Shown here one piece after another: positions 1 to 10,272 of a stretch of DNA of 63,848 nucleotides (its first letter is position 1; each line of letters opens with the position of its first letter). This DNA comes from Burkholderiaceae bacterium (GTDB lineage Bacteria > Pseudomonadota > Gammaproteobacteria > Burkholderiales > Burkholderiaceae_C): the NCBI GenBank assembly GCA_017848435.1, contig JAFEHU010000039.1, forward strand, positions 1-63,848, in the 5' to 3' direction. The position numbers and the translations under genes were made by a program. The notes below the pieces were generated by a model. The model searched no databases and had not been told where the DNA came from. It was given only the letters and a program-made list of their open reading frames with translations.

Positions 1-216
1 GACCACCTCTCGGTAGACCCGCGCAGCAAGCACCACGTGGCCGCCGTGTTTGAACACGACATCGGCATCCGCTTCAACGACAAAGAACGCTTCGACGTGG
101 AGGAATACTGCGTCAGCGAAGGCTGGGTGAAAGTGCCCGCCGGCAAAACGGTCGACCGCAAGGGCAAGCCGCTGCTCATCACCCTGAAAGGCAAGGTGGA
201 GGCGTTTTACCGCTGA
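1..216 (+). CDS. DUF3297 family protein (3' part)
   Basis: Open from the first base of the window to a TGA at 214-216, giving 71 residues without a start codon, so the gene begins upstream. The translation begins DHLSVDPRSKHHVAAVFEHD and contains the stretch EEYCVSEGWVKVPAGKT, then KGKPLLITLKGKVEAFYR at the C-terminus. This is the pattern of the small DUF3297 family, whose members are only about 80 residues, so probably only about ten residues are missing. The function of the family is not known. A bidirectional hairpin terminator follows 30 bases after the stop and separates it from the convergent catalase-like gene. Confidence 0.8.
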   Translation, partial: DHLSVDPRSKHHVAAVFEHDIGIRFNDKERFDVEEYCVSEGWVKVPAGKTVDRKGKPLLITLKGKVEAFYR

Positions 217-246
217 GCGCCACCGCTTCCCCGTGACCCCATGAAA

Positions 247-278
247 AAACCCGCGCCAACCGAAGCTGGCGCGGGTTT
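247..278. terminator. Bidirectional intrinsic terminator
   Basis: Perfect 12-bp inverted repeat, AAACCCGCGCCA at 247-258 and TGGCGCGGGTTT at 267-278, with an 8-base loop. It is flanked by A on the left, so it has a T run in both reading directions. It sits between the convergent DUF3297 gene and the catalase-like gene and would serve both. Confidence 0.85.
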
Positions 279-314
279 CAGGGCCGCAGCGGTCGCTGCG
301 GTTCCGTCAGCCAC

Positions 315-1346
315 TTACTGCTGCTTGGCGCCTTCCGTCAGGCGGCGGCCCTGCGACACGGCGTAGGGCGCGGCGCGGGCGGCCAGCATCGGGTCGGCCG
401 AAGGCTCAACCCCCTTGGGCATGACCATCGGGTTGTAGTTGATGGTCAGGCAAGGGCCACCGCCGTCGGCCGCCACGCTGGTGACCTTGAGCGTGCCCAG
501 GTTCACTTTCTTGCGGCCCTCTGGCAGTGGGGTGGTGGCGCTGTCCAGCTTATCGCCGGGCTGGGCCAGTTCCAGGTTGAAGTTGAAGGCGACCTTGCCG
601 TCCTTCACCCGCTGGCGCAGGTCGTCAAACAGGAAGTTCGCGCCCTTGGCCTTGGCTTCGTCGTCGGTCAGGCCCTGCACGCCACCCGCCGGCTCAAAAA
701 TCCACTTGCCGAACTGCTTGTCACCCTTGGCGTTCACGAAGCCGTAGGCGTGTACGCCCCAGTAGTTGACGGCGCCAAAGCTGGCCGGTACTGGCTGGGA
801 GGCGAAGTACTTGCCTTGCAGCAGCACCTCGGGGTTGGCGTCGGCAAAGGCCTTCACCTTGGCCGGGTCGGCGGCCTTGGTGGCTGGGTCGGGCTGCAGC
901 GAAGCCACGCGGCCCAGGAACTGCTCTGGCGACGAGGCGCCAAACACCGGGGCGTTGATGTTGCCCATCAGCCATTGCTCACCGTCCGGCAGGTTGAACT
1001 GCAGCGCCATGTTGCGCTGGCTCTTGCCGTTGTCGGCCACCTTGGGGTTGGCGCCGCCCACCGAGAAGCGCACCACCACCGGCACCGGCTTGCCGCTGAA
1101 AGCCGAAGCCGTGGACAGGGCACGTGCGTCCGCCGACCCCACAAATTCGCCCGTGGCGCAAATGCCCTTGGCGCCCGAGCGGCGGTAGCCCTCGTACTTG
1201 CCGAAAGTGCTCTCGAATTGGTCAACAAAGACAACCGGGTTGACCTGCGCAACGGCCGGTGCAGGTGCTGCAGCCTGGGGGGCTGCACAACCGGTGATAA
1301 CGAGTGTTGCGGCAGCGGCAACCGCGGTGAAGATCAACTTGCTCAT
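315..1346 (-). CDS. Catalase-related (SrpA-like) heme lipoprotein, distal His absent
   Basis: 343 residues of the short catalase-related peroxidase family, which has the catalase heme fold without the long C-terminal domains. Residues 1-20 are a lipoprotein signal with lipobox ITGC (Cys20), so the protein should be anchored in the outer membrane facing the periplasm. Family landmarks are VVVRFSVGGANPK, the ALQFNLPDGEQW stretch, VNYWGVHAYGF, and near the C-terminus PSADPMLAARAAPY, whose Tyr328 fits the proximal heme ligand. At the position where relatives have HAKG, the distal catalytic histidine motif, this protein reads RRSGAKGIC, so Gly58 replaces His. Heme binding may be kept while peroxidase chemistry is impaired or changed. 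Single gene; start ATG after the AGAAGCC stretch at 1347-1353. Confidence 0.82.
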   Translation of the reverse strand: MSKLIFTAVAAAATLVITGCAAPQAAAPAPAVAQVNPVVFVDQFESTFGKYEGYRRSGAKGICATGEFVGSADARALSTASAFSGKPVPVVVRFSVGGANPKVADNGKSQRNMALQFNLPDGEQWLMGNINAPVFGASSPEQFLGRVASLQPDPATKAADPAKVKAFADANPEVLLQGKYFASQPVPASFGAVNYWGVHAYGFVNAKGDKQFGKWIFEPAGGVQGLTDDEAKAKGANFLFDDLRQRVKDGKVAFNFNLELAQPGDKLDSATTPLPEGRKKVNLGTLKVTSVAADGGGPCLTINYNPMVMPKGVEPSADPMLAARAAPYAVSQGRRLTEGAKQQ

Positions 1347-1833
1347 GGCTTCTCCAGTGGGTGTGGGTATAAGTATGCGAAATCAACGTGTCAGCGAAAT
1401 CCGACCAACGTCAGTGCGGTGGTCGTGCGAGGTGTTTCAAACCTTACAGGCTGACACGCTGAATGTGCATACGCAGCAAAACGGCAACTGGTTTGGGGGA
1501 ATGATTTGGCGCGCTGTGGTTGCGATTGCACAGAGGTCCATGCACGGCGACAACTTGTGCTGCAGCAGCAGGGTGAGGGGGGGCTGGCGCTTCAGCGCGG
1601 CTTGCTCCATGCACACAAACGGTGCCGATTCTTCCACCCAACGCATCCGTTCGTCACGCTGACGCTGCAGGTGCGGCTGCCGCGGTCAAAGCCTTGTCCG
1701 GGTGCTGTGGTGAAGGACGTGGTTTGGTCAGTTGTTCAGGTGTTTGATATCGGCCAGCCCTACGCCCCCCGATCAGCACCTAGTCCACCCGGTACCGGTG
1801 CAGTGCTGAAAAGAGGTCCAGGTAGAACACGGG
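1347..1833. other. 487-bp gap with no supported gene
   Basis: Between the start of the catalase-like gene and the end of glnS. It must hold the promoter of the catalase-like gene on the minus strand. Several frames are open for 60-150 codons on both strands, but none has a recognisable family, a good ribosome binding site or consistent codon use. A short inverted repeat, GTGTCAGC near 1388 and GCTGACAC near 1449, is the only structure noticed. I see no clear glnS terminator. Confidence 0.5.
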
Positions 1834-3642
<1,809 letters not shown>

Positions 3643-3815
3643 GCGACTGATTCTAGGTGTGCAAAGGTCATTTAACGCGCCAGCCCCCCTTGCGCTGACA
3701 CAGTTAGGTGCCGGCTGCGGCATGCCAACAACGCCAGCCCCCCGTCGCGCAGGTGCCGGGTGGCAACGCGGGTTGCAGCGACAATCGGCCACCCCTTCTA
3801 ACCCCCCCTGCCTAC

Positions 3816-4874
3816 ATGGGCGTCCTCGCTACCCGTTTTGCCCTCATTGACGCGCTGAAAGCCGTGGCGTCGCAGCTGATCGTGCTGCACCACCTCGCTT
3901 TTTACGGGCCGATGTCCGACCTTGCCCAGCAGATCGCCCCGGCGCTGATGCATTGGCTGAGCCAGGACGCGCGCATGGCGGTGCAGGTGTTTCTGGTGGT
4001 GGGCGGTTTCCTGGCGGCACGCAGCCTGGCCCCGGGGGGAGTGCTGGTGTCGTCGGCCAGCCCCTGGGCGCTGTTGCGCAGCCGCTACCTGAAGCTGGTG
4101 CCACCCTACGCCGTGGCGCTGGTGCTGGGCATGGCCTGCGCCGCGCTCGCCCGGGCCTGGATGACCCACAACGCCACGCCAGCCGCGCCAGGTGGGTGGC
4201 AGTTTGTGGTGCACCTGCTGCTGCTGCACGACATCCTGGCGGTGGAAGCGCTCTCGGCTGGCGTCTGGTACGTGGCGATTGATTTCCAGCTGTTTGCGCT
4301 GCTCGTTGGCGTGCTGTGGCTGGCGCGCCGCTGGGGCCATGGCGAGGCGGGGCTGACGTCGGCCGTGGTGGTGGGCGCCGGGCTGGTGGCGCTGCTGGCG
4401 GCGGCGTCGCTGCTGCACTTCAACCGCTACCCGGGCTGGGACGTCTGGGCGCTGTACTTTGCCGGGGCCTATGGCCTGGGCGTGCTGGCCTACTGGCTGT
4501 CGGACCCGGCGCGTTCCCACGGCTGGTTGCTGGCCCTCACCGCCGGGGTGGTGCTGGCCCTGGCGCTGGAATTTCGCGCCCGCATTGCGCTGGCGCTGGT
4601 GGTGGCGCTGTTGCTCGCCTGGGGCCGGCGCAGCCAGTTTCTGGACACCTGGCTCCAGAGCCGGGTGCTGGCCTACCTGGGGCAGATCTCGTACGCGGTG
4701 TTTCTGGTCAATTTCCCGGTGGCGCTGGTGGTGAACGCGGCGTTCACGCGGTTTGTTCCGGCAGAGCCAGCCTGGCAAATGGCTGGTTTTTTGCTGGCCT
4801 GGGCGTTGGCCAACGTGGCCGGGGCGATTTTTTACCGCCATGTGGAAGTGCCGGCCCGCCGCTGGCGGGTTTGA
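3816..4874 (+). CDS. Acyltransferase 3 (OafA/YrhL-like) membrane protein
   Basis: 352 residues with about ten hydrophobic segments, typical of the acyltransferase-3 superfamily, inner-membrane enzymes that move acyl groups (often acetyl) onto cell-surface sugars. The N-terminus has the family's first-helix motif, a degenerate form of the usual D-G-L-R-x-hydrophobic run ending in His-His: ALIDALKAVASQLIVLHH (residues 9-26). A later loop carries SRYLKLVPPYAVAL, matching the R-R-hydrophobic-P signature. The substrate cannot be told. The start ATG at 3816 was chosen because the 36 upstream codons overlap the promoter-sized gap to glnS and are not hydrophobic. Divergent from glnS, no clear operon partner. 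Confidence 0.8.
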   Translation: MGVLATRFALIDALKAVASQLIVLHHLAFYGPMSDLAQQIAPALMHWLSQDARMAVQVFLVVGGFLAARSLAPGGVLVSSASPWALLRSRYLKLVPPYAVALVLGMACAALARAWMTHNATPAAPGGWQFVVHLLLLHDILAVEALSAGVWYVAIDFQLFALLVGVLWLARRWGHGEAGLTSAVVVGAGLVALLAAASLLHFNRYPGWDVWALYFAGAYGLGVLAYWLSDPARSHGWLLALTAGVVLALALEFRARIALALVVALLLAWGRRSQFLDTWLQSRVLAYLGQISYAVFLVNFPVALVVNAAFTRFVPAEPAWQMAGFLLAWALANVAGAIFYRHVEVPARRWRV

Positions 4875-5022
4875 GTGGCGGAGGCGGGTTGCTGTTACCA
4901 CTCGCAACGACTTTCACAGAAGCGACGGTACGCCATTCGGGCTTTGGTGCGTTAATCACTCATCGGGCATTCAATGTGTCCGCCGTCAGGCTCACCCAGT
5001 CTGGCAACCCAAGGAGATTGAC

Positions 5023-5397
5023 ATGACCGCAAACCGCAACTTTCTGAAATGGGCCGCCGCTGCTTCCGTGGCCGGTGCCGCATTGCTGGGCGCCAGTGCC
5101 GCACAGGCGCGCAGCGACGTGTTTTTTAACGTGGGCGTGAACCTGCCCCCGATTGGCGTGGCCATTGGCAATGCGCCGGTTTATTACGAACCCGCCCCCG
5201 TGTACTACGCACCGCCCCCGGTGTACTACCGCCCGGCGCCGGTGTATTACCAACCCGCACCGGTGTACTACCAGCCACGCGTGGTTGTGGCCCCGGGCTA
5301 TGGTCATGGCCACGGCTGGCGCGGCCATGACGACCGCCGCGGTGGTGGTCGCCACGACGGTTACAGCCGCGCCCAGTACGGCGGCTACTACCGCTGA
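5023..5397 (+). CDS. Small secreted Tyr/Pro-repeat protein
   Basis: 124 residues. AAGGAG at 5011-5016 precedes the ATG by six bases. Residues 1-27 form a Sec signal peptide (NFLKWAAAASVAGAALLGASAAQA, cleavage likely after AQA). The mature part starts with a short VFFNVGVNLPPIGVAIG segment, seen in many small envelope proteins of Burkholderiales. It then has five tandem 7-residue units of the form PVYYxPx (residues 52-86) and a Gly/His/Arg-rich tail ending GGYYR. The function is unknown; the composition suggests an exported, disordered, surface-associated or metal- or heme-contacting protein. The gene is monocistronic and is followed by two hairpins. Confidence 0.75.
   Translation: MTANRNFLKWAAAASVAGAALLGASAAQARSDVFFNVGVNLPPIGVAIGNAPVYYEPAPVYYAPPPVYYRPAPVYYQPAPVYYQPRVVVAPGYGHGHGWRGHDDRRGGGRHDGYSRAQYGGYYR
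5176..5280 (+). repeat. Five 21-bp tandem coding repeats (PVYYxPx)
   Basis: Five in-frame copies of a 21-bp unit encode PVYYEPA, PVYYAPP, PVYYRPA, PVYYQPA and PVYYQPR. The units differ mainly at the residue after the Tyr pair, and the Tyr codons vary between TAT and TAC, so the array is not freshly duplicated. Confidence 0.9.
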
Positions 5398-5404
5398 CCG
5401 GCAC

Positions 5405-5464
5405 CATGCCGCCTGTGAGGCGGCATGAAAAAAGGGTTGCAGATGAACATCTGCAACCCTTTTT
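5405..5464. terminator. Double hairpin, bidirectional terminator
   Basis: Hairpin 1 pairs CATGCCGCC (5405-5413) with GGCGGCATG (5419-5427). Hairpin 2 pairs GGGTTGCAGAT (5434-5444) with ATCTGCAACCC (5449-5459) around the loop GAAC, with A6 before it and T5 after it. Hairpin 2 can therefore terminate transcription from the repeat-protein gene and from the convergent DUF3455 gene. Confidence 0.88.
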
Positions 5465-5483
5465 GTTTGGTGCTAACGGGGTG

Positions 5484-6038
5484 TCAGCGCGCTTTCCAGA
5501 AGATGTAGTCGGCCTGGTAGGTCACGTCGGCGCGGGTGCCGTTGGCCAGGTCGTTGCAGGTGTCGGCTGGCACCACGCCGTTGCGGGTGGCGACGCGCTG
5601 GATGTAGGTCACGTCGGTGAACGCGCCATTGCCGGTGGACGGGTTGGCCTTGACCAGTTGCAGCGGAATGCTTTTCTCCGCCCCGGGCGACACGGACACC
5701 TGGGCGCCGGTGACGGTGGAGCCGTCCAGGTTGGTCCAGGTGGCGGGTGGGCCAAAGTACTTGCCGATCAGGCGGCCAGTGCGGTCGGTGAGTTGCGCAT
5801 CGGGCGCGACAAACTCCCAGGCAAACTGCCCTGGTGCGTCTTTCTTGGCACGGCATTCGTAGGTGATCTTGCCAATGCCCACGGTTTCCAGCGCCACGCG
5901 GTGGCCGGCGGGGACTTTCACCGCATCGGGCACGCTGTCGGGGCTGAACGCGTTCGGGGTGGGGCCGGAGGCACACGCCGTCAAGCCCGCAATTGCTGCC
6001 AAAAGACCGGTCGCCAGGGTGGTTTTAACCATCAACAT
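5484..6038 (-). CDS. DUF3455 domain lipoprotein
   Basis: 184 residues. The N-terminus VKTTLATGLLAAIAGLTACASG is a lipoprotein signal with lipobox LTAC. The rest is a single DUF3455 domain: an early GIGKITYECRAK segment, then GQFAWEFVAPDAQLTDRTG and GKYFGPPATWTNLDGSTVTG, and a C-terminal YQADYIFWKA. The domain is found in exported proteins of bacteria and fungi and has no established function. It probably faces the periplasm or the outside. Single gene, ending at the shared bidirectional terminator. Confidence 0.8.
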   Translation of the reverse strand: MLMVKTTLATGLLAAIAGLTACASGPTPNAFSPDSVPDAVKVPAGHRVALETVGIGKITYECRAKKDAPGQFAWEFVAPDAQLTDRTGRLIGKYFGPPATWTNLDGSTVTGAQVSVSPGAEKSIPLQLVKANPSTGNGAFTDVTYIQRVATRNGVVPADTCNDLANGTRADVTYQADYIFWKAR

Positions 6039-6135
6039 GCTTCACCTCAGAGTTGGAACGTGGCGACTATCGCACAGCTGCGAAGGCGCGGTCTGTCTCA
6101 GGGCCGCTGCGGACGCCCATTCCGGGCTGGGCGGT

Positions 6136-6165
6136 ATCAAAGTGTGAACAGGTTCACACTTTGAT
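6136..6165. promoter_or_regulatory. 30-bp near-perfect palindrome after the subtilase stop
   Basis: ATCAAAGTGTGAAC at 6136-6149 and GTTCACACTTTGAT at 6152-6165 are exact reverse complements with only AG between them. The right arm touches the TGA of the subtilase gene (6166-6168). No T run follows on either strand, so it is not a standard intrinsic terminator. It could be a cruciform or operator-type site, or an mRNA 3'-end stabiliser. Confidence 0.6.
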
Positions 6166-7563
6166 TCAATTCAGTGTGCCTGCGGCGCTGGTTTCAGCCG
6201 CGGGCGCACCCTGGGTCGGCGCCACTTCGGCGCGCAGCAGGCGCAGCGCATCGCCGTCTTTGCTGCGGTTGCTGCCTGTTGCGCGGGTGGAGCGCAGGTA
6301 GTTGCCCACTTCCGTGGCCGGTGCCTGGGGCTTGATGCCCCAGTAGAGCGCTGCCGCGCCCGACACATGCGGCGTCGCCATCGAGGTGCCGGACATTTCC
6401 GTCAGGCCACCGCCATTGCGCGACGACGGAATGTCCACCCCCGGTGCCCAGAGGTCCACACAGCGGCCGAAGTTGCTGGTGCTGGCTTCCTGGTTGCTGC
6501 GGTTGACCGCGCCCACGGTAAACACAGCCGGGTTGGCGCCGCCACCCTGGTTGGCGGGTGAGGTGCGGCACGCGTCTATGCCGTCGTTGCCAGCGGCAAT
6601 GGTGTACAGAACGCCGGTCGCGGCCGAGCGCAGCACCGCCAGTTCCAGCGCCCGGCTGACGCCGGGCAGGCTGAAGCTCAGGTTGGCCACGGCCGGCTGG
6701 ATCGCGTTGGCCGTGACCCAGTCCACCGCCTTGATGGCATTGGCCACGGTGCCCACGCCTTCGCAACCCAGCGCCTTCACGCTCACCAGCCGCACACCCG
6801 GGGCCACGCCCACCGAGTCCACCGCGTTGTCGCGGGCGCCGACGATGCCGGCCACGTGGGTGCCATGGCCATTGCAGTCGGTCATGACGCCGCCGGCAAA
6901 GTTCACCCGCCGCACGACGTTCAGGTCGCGGTGGTCGGAAATGCCGGTGTCGATGACGTAGACCGTCGGACCGTCCACCGAGCCGCTGCCGTCACCGACC
7001 AGGGCCCAGCTGTTGTTGGCGCCGATGTTGGCGATGCCGTAAGAGACGGTTTGCTGCGTGCTCTCGGGAACCGCCTGCTGGGGCGCCGAGGGTTGGCTCG
7101 GCAGAACGATGGAGATCGGGGCGGGCTGTGGCGCAGGCGCTGCGGCCGGGGGCGGTGTGGGTGCACGGCGACCACCGAACAGGAAGTCGAGCAGTTGCAC
7201 CTTGATGGGCTGGTCTTCTTCCAGCCAGGCCACGGTGGGTTCCTGGCGCAGGGCGGCGGCTTGCACGGGCGTGAGGCTGGCAGAAAAGCCGGTCATCACC
7301 TGGCTGTAGGTCTGTTTGACCTGCATGGCGTGGCGCTTCTCCAGCCGCAGCACTTCCTTGACGAGCTTCTGCGGCAAATAACCCCAGGCATCGCCGAGCA
7401 GGGCAAAACGGTCGTCTCGGATGGTTTCTTTGGCCTGCACCGGCGCCATTTTGGCGTCAGAAAGCACCACGATGTAGTCTTTTGTCTGTGCAACGGCGGC
7501 GCCAGAGGCGAGGATGGCGCCCAGCACGGTGGCCAGGGGCAAGGTCTTGAATGGGCTCAACAA
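6166..7563 (-). CDS. Secreted subtilisin-like serine protease (S8) with I9 propeptide
   Basis: 465 residues from a TTG start at 7561-7563, preferred because GAAGG lies seven bases upstream and a clean signal peptide follows ([23 protein letters not shown]). An upstream in-frame start would put polar residues before the signal. Residues about 28-122 look like an I9 inhibitor propeptide ([11 protein letters not shown] up to [10 protein letters not shown]). A Pro/Ala linker follows, then the S8 domain with the full triad: Asp205 in VIDTG, His236 in NGHGTHVAG, Ser394 in [13 protein letters not shown], and the oxyanion Asn in AAGND. It should be exported, self-processed and act as a broad endopeptidase. 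Monocistronic; divergent from uppP. Confidence 0.88.
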   Translation of the reverse strand: MLSPFKTLPLATVLGAILASGAAVAQTKDYIVVLSDAKMAPVQAKETIRDDRFALLGDAWGYLPQKLVKEVLRLEKRHAMQVKQTYSQVMTGFSASLTPVQAAALRQEPTVAWLEEDQPIKVQLLDFLFGGRRAPTPPPAAAPAPQPAPISIVLPSQPSAPQQAVPESTQQTVSYGIANIGANNSWALVGDGSGSVDGPTVYVIDTGISDHRDLNVVRRVNFAGGVMTDCNGHGTHVAGIVGARDNAVDSVGVAPGVRLVSVKALGCEGVGTVANAIKAVDWVTANAIQPAVANLSFSLPGVSRALELAVLRSAATGVLYTIAAGNDGIDACRTSPANQGGGANPAVFTVGAVNRSNQEASTSNFGRCVDLWAPGVDIPSSRNGGGLTEMSGTSMATPHVSGAAALYWGIKPQAPATEVGNYLRSTRATGSNRSKDGDALRLLRAEVAPTQGAPAAETSAAGTLN

Positions 7564-7755
7564 GGTAATACCTTCGTACACATTTGGGCTGCATCTATTG
7601 TGTGTGCAAGACCCCCCGAATTGCACCCGCCTAAGGGGTTGGAAGCTCGGTAAAAACCCTTGTTTGGGTTGGGTTCATCGGTGTGCCCTGCCGGCCTGAA
7701 ACCCGACGGTGCCGTGGCGGCTGCGGCGATAATCGGCGCTCTTCAAGGGGCTTGT

Positions 7756-8580
7756 GTGGACATTGTTTTGCTGGTCAAGGCGGCCATCATGGGGGTGGTC
7801 GAAGGGTTGACCGAATTTTTGCCGATTTCCTCCACCGGCCACCTCATCCTGGCGGGTGCGTTGCTGGGGTTTGACGATGCCAAGGCGCGCGTGTTCGACA
7901 TCGCCATCCAGACCGGTGCCATCTTTGCGGTGGTGCTGGTGTACTGGCAAAAGATCCGCGCCACGCTGGTGGCTTTGCCCACCGAGCGGCAGGCCCAGCG
8001 TTTCAGCCTGAACGTGGCAATCGCCTTTGTGCCGGCGGTGCTGCTGGGCCTGCTGTTTGGCAAGGCGATCAAGGAGCACCTGTTCACCCCTGTGGTGGTG
8101 GCCAGCACGTTCATTGTGGGCGGCTTCATCATTTTGTGGGCCGAACGCCGGCCCGCCACGGCGGTGCGCATCCATGCGGTGGACGACATGGGGCCGCTGG
8201 ACGCGCTCAAGGTGGGCCTGGTGCAGTGCCTGGCCATGGTGCCGGGCACCAGCCGCAGCGGGGCCACCATCATTGGCGGCATGCTGCTGGGCTTGAGCCG
8301 GCAGGCGGCCACCGATTTTTCTTTCTTTCTTGCCATCCCCACGCTGGTGGGGGCGGGCGCCTACAGCCTGTACAAGGAACGGGCGTTGCTTTCGCTGGCC
8401 GACCTGCCGATGTTCACGGTGGGGCTGGTGTTCTCGTTCCTGAGTGCCTGGCTGTGCGTGCGCTGGCTGCTGCGCTACATCAGCACCCACAACTTCGTGC
8501 CGTTTGCCTGGTACCGCATTGCCTTTGGCGTGGTGGTGCTGGCCACCGCCTACAGCGGGCTGGTGACCTGGGCCGCCTGA
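7756..8580 (+). CDS. uppP: Undecaprenyl-diphosphatase (BacA/UppP)
   Basis: 274 residues starting at GTG (7756) with AAGGGG six bases before it. It dephosphorylates undecaprenyl diphosphate so that the lipid carrier of peptidoglycan and other wall polymers can be reused. The first signature is [14 protein letters not shown] (Glu16, Glu20, Ser26 and His29 as likely active-site residues). The second is [10 protein letters not shown] with Arg167. Seven to eight membrane segments fit the family. The frame is open another 32 codons upstream without a membrane-protein pattern, so the GTG is preferred. It runs convergently into the alpha/beta hydrolase with four bases between the stops. Confidence 0.93.
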   Translation: MDIVLLVKAAIMGVVEGLTEFLPISSTGHLILAGALLGFDDAKARVFDIAIQTGAIFAVVLVYWQKIRATLVALPTERQAQRFSLNVAIAFVPAVLLGLLFGKAIKEHLFTPVVVASTFIVGGFIILWAERRPATAVRIHAVDDMGPLDALKVGLVQCLAMVPGTSRSGATIIGGMLLGLSRQAATDFSFFLAIPTLVGAGAYSLYKERALLSLADLPMFTVGLVFSFLSAWLCVRWLLRYISTHNFVPFAWYRIAFGVVVLATAYSGLVTWAA

Positions 8581-8584
8581 CCCG

Positions 8585-9421
8585 CTAGGGGCTGCCCTGC
8601 AGGCTGCGGATGGCGGCTTCCACCGCCGCTGCGGCCGCCAGTGGTTTTTCCATTGGGAACAAATGGGTGCCGTCGAGCATGGTCATGCGCCCGCGTGTGA
8701 TTTTTTCGGTGAGCGCCAACCCGGCCTGTTTCAGTTCCGCCGACTGCAGCCCGCCAATGAAGGCCACCGGGCAACGCGGTGGGTGGCGACTCAGCAAGTG
8801 GTCGAGGTGGTCGGGCAGGGTGTTGTAGATCGCGGTTTCCACCTCGCGGTCAAAACGCAGCACGCGCTCGCCGTCGGCGTCGTGGGTGCCGTGGTCGATG
8901 TAGTCTTCCAGTGCGCGCGGGTCCCAGCGGGCAAACACCCGTTTGCTGGCGAAGTGAGCGAGCGCGCTGTCGCGGTCGGGCCAGCGGTCGCGGCGTTTGC
9001 TGCTCACCGCGCCGGGGGACATGCTGCCAAAGAAAGTGGTGCGTTTGGCCACGTTCACCGCGGTGGCGCGCCAGCCGCCGACCATGGGCGAGTCCAGCAG
9101 AATCACCCCGGCCAGGCCATGGCCGCCCAGCCCGGCCGCGCCGCTGTGCGGGTGGCGCGCGGCGACCATCACACTCAGCATGCCGCCGAGCGAATGGCCC
9201 ACCAGCCAGGCGGGTTCATCGGCCTTGGCAATTTCCTTGGCGGCAAAGTCGGCCACTTGCTGCACCAGGTGCGGCCAGTTGTTGGTGACGGGGTAGCGCG
9301 GGTCGTGGCCCAGCTTGTCGATGGCCTTCACCCGGAAGCCGCGGGCCCGCAGGCTCTTGAACAGGGTGGTGTAGGTGCCGCCGGGAAAGCCGTTGCCGTG
9401 GGAAAAAATCAACAAACCCAT
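8585..9421 (-). CDS. Alpha/beta-hydrolase
   Basis: 278 residues, cytoplasmic, no signal peptide. It starts directly with the first strand LLIFSHGNGFPGGTYT, where the HGNG motif gives the oxyanion hole. The nucleophile elbow is VGHSLGGML (Ser near residue 97). A conserved Asp region follows (VAFIGG) and the C-terminal catalytic His is in MLDGTHLFPME. The domain size and the HGNG start resemble uncharacterised esterases or lipases of Burkholderiales; the substrate is not predictable. The gene starts seven bases after the Anbu-like gene stop, so it is probably the last gene of a mutS - Anbu - hydrolase unit. Confidence 0.8.
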   Translation of the reverse strand: MGLLIFSHGNGFPGGTYTTLFKSLRARGFRVKAIDKLGHDPRYPVTNNWPHLVQQVADFAAKEIAKADEPAWLVGHSLGGMLSVMVAARHPHSGAAGLGGHGLAGVILLDSPMVGGWRATAVNVAKRTTFFGSMSPGAVSSKRRDRWPDRDSALAHFASKRVFARWDPRALEDYIDHGTHDADGERVLRFDREVETAIYNTLPDHLDHLLSRHPPRCPVAFIGGLQSAELKQAGLALTEKITRGRMTMLDGTHLFPMEKPLAAAAAVEAAIRSLQGSP

Positions 9422-9428
9422 GCGTGGC

Positions 9429-10256
9429 TCAGATCAGCTTTTCTTCTGGGGTGGTGATTTTTTTCAGCGGCCGGGCGCGCTGGGCGGCGACCATCAGCGG
9501 GATGTCGGTGCGGGCGTCGTCCCAGACCGGGTGCTCGATGCTGTCGAACACCTGGCGCAGCTTCTGGCCCCAGTTGTTGTGCAGCATGCGGAAGTAAGGG
9601 TTGTTGTCGTCGATGCAGACGATGCGGTCGCTCTGGAATTGGTCGGCCTCGTAGACCACGAGGTCGAGCGGCAGGCCGACCGAGAGGTTGGATTTGAGGG
9701 TCGAGTCCATCGACACCAGCGCGCACTTGGCGGCTTCGTCCAGCGGCGTGTCGGGGGTGATGACGCGGTCGAGCACCGGTTTGCCGTACTTGGACTCGCC
9801 AACCTGGAAGAACGGCGTTTCGGGCGTGGCCTCGATGAAGTTGCCGGCCGAATAGACCTCGAACAACCGCATGGCCTCGCCCTTGATCTGCCCGCCGAAA
9901 ATCATCGACACGTTGAAGTCCACCCGGGCCTGCTTGAGCGCAGCGGCGTCGCGGTCGTACACGCGGCGCACGGCGGCGCCGAGCACGCGGGCGGCGTCGA
10001 ACATGCTCTTGGCATTCCAGATCGTGATCGGCTCGCCGCCATCCATGTCTTTCACCTGTTCCACCTGCAGGATCTCGCGGATGGACTGCGAGATGCTCAG
10101 GTTGCCGGCCGACAGCAGCACCATGAAGCGGTCACCTGGCTTCTCGTAAATGATCATTTTGCGGAAGGTGCCGATCTGGTCCAGGCCCGCGTTGGTGCGG
10201 GAGTCAGAGAGGAACACCAGGCCGGCGTTGAGTTTGATGGCGACGCAGTAGGTCAT
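9429..10256 (-). CDS. Proteasome-type peptidase, Anbu family
   Basis: 275 residues. An Ntn-hydrolase related to proteasome beta subunits and HslV. The N-terminus is MTYCVAIKLNAGLVFLSDSR: after Met removal Thr becomes residue 1 and the nucleophile. Asp18 in SDSRTNAG and Lys33 in FRKM (gene numbering) fit the catalytic Asp and Lys. The stretch FMVLLSAGNLSISQ is the conserved strand before the hexamer contacts. Anbu proteins build open helical or ring assemblies; their natural substrates are unknown. In many genomes Anbu is linked with an alpha-E protein, an ATP-grasp-like protein and a transglutaminase, none of which is adjacent here. Instead it lies 16 bases downstream of mutS and seven bases upstream of a hydrolase gene. 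Confidence 0.85.
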   Translation of the reverse strand: MTYCVAIKLNAGLVFLSDSRTNAGLDQIGTFRKMIIYEKPGDRFMVLLSAGNLSISQSIREILQVEQVKDMDGGEPITIWNAKSMFDAARVLGAAVRRVYDRDAAALKQARVDFNVSMIFGGQIKGEAMRLFEVYSAGNFIEATPETPFFQVGESKYGKPVLDRVITPDTPLDEAAKCALVSMDSTLKSNLSVGLPLDLVVYEADQFQSDRIVCIDDNNPYFRMLHNNWGQKLRQVFDSIEHPVWDDARTDIPLMVAAQRARPLKKITTPEEKLI

Positions 10257-10272
10257 GGGATGTTTCGGTGGG

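Noticed and set aside
1437-1646. A small minus-strand gene in the gap before glnS
   Set aside because: No ribosome binding site, no family and an overlapping alternative frame of equal quality.
3651-3656. TAGAAT as the certain glnS promoter
   Set aside because: No -35 element at the right distance, and the leader would be only about three bases.
5176-5280. A short CRISPR-like or minisatellite array
   Set aside because: The units are in-frame codons for PVYYxPx with no spacers.
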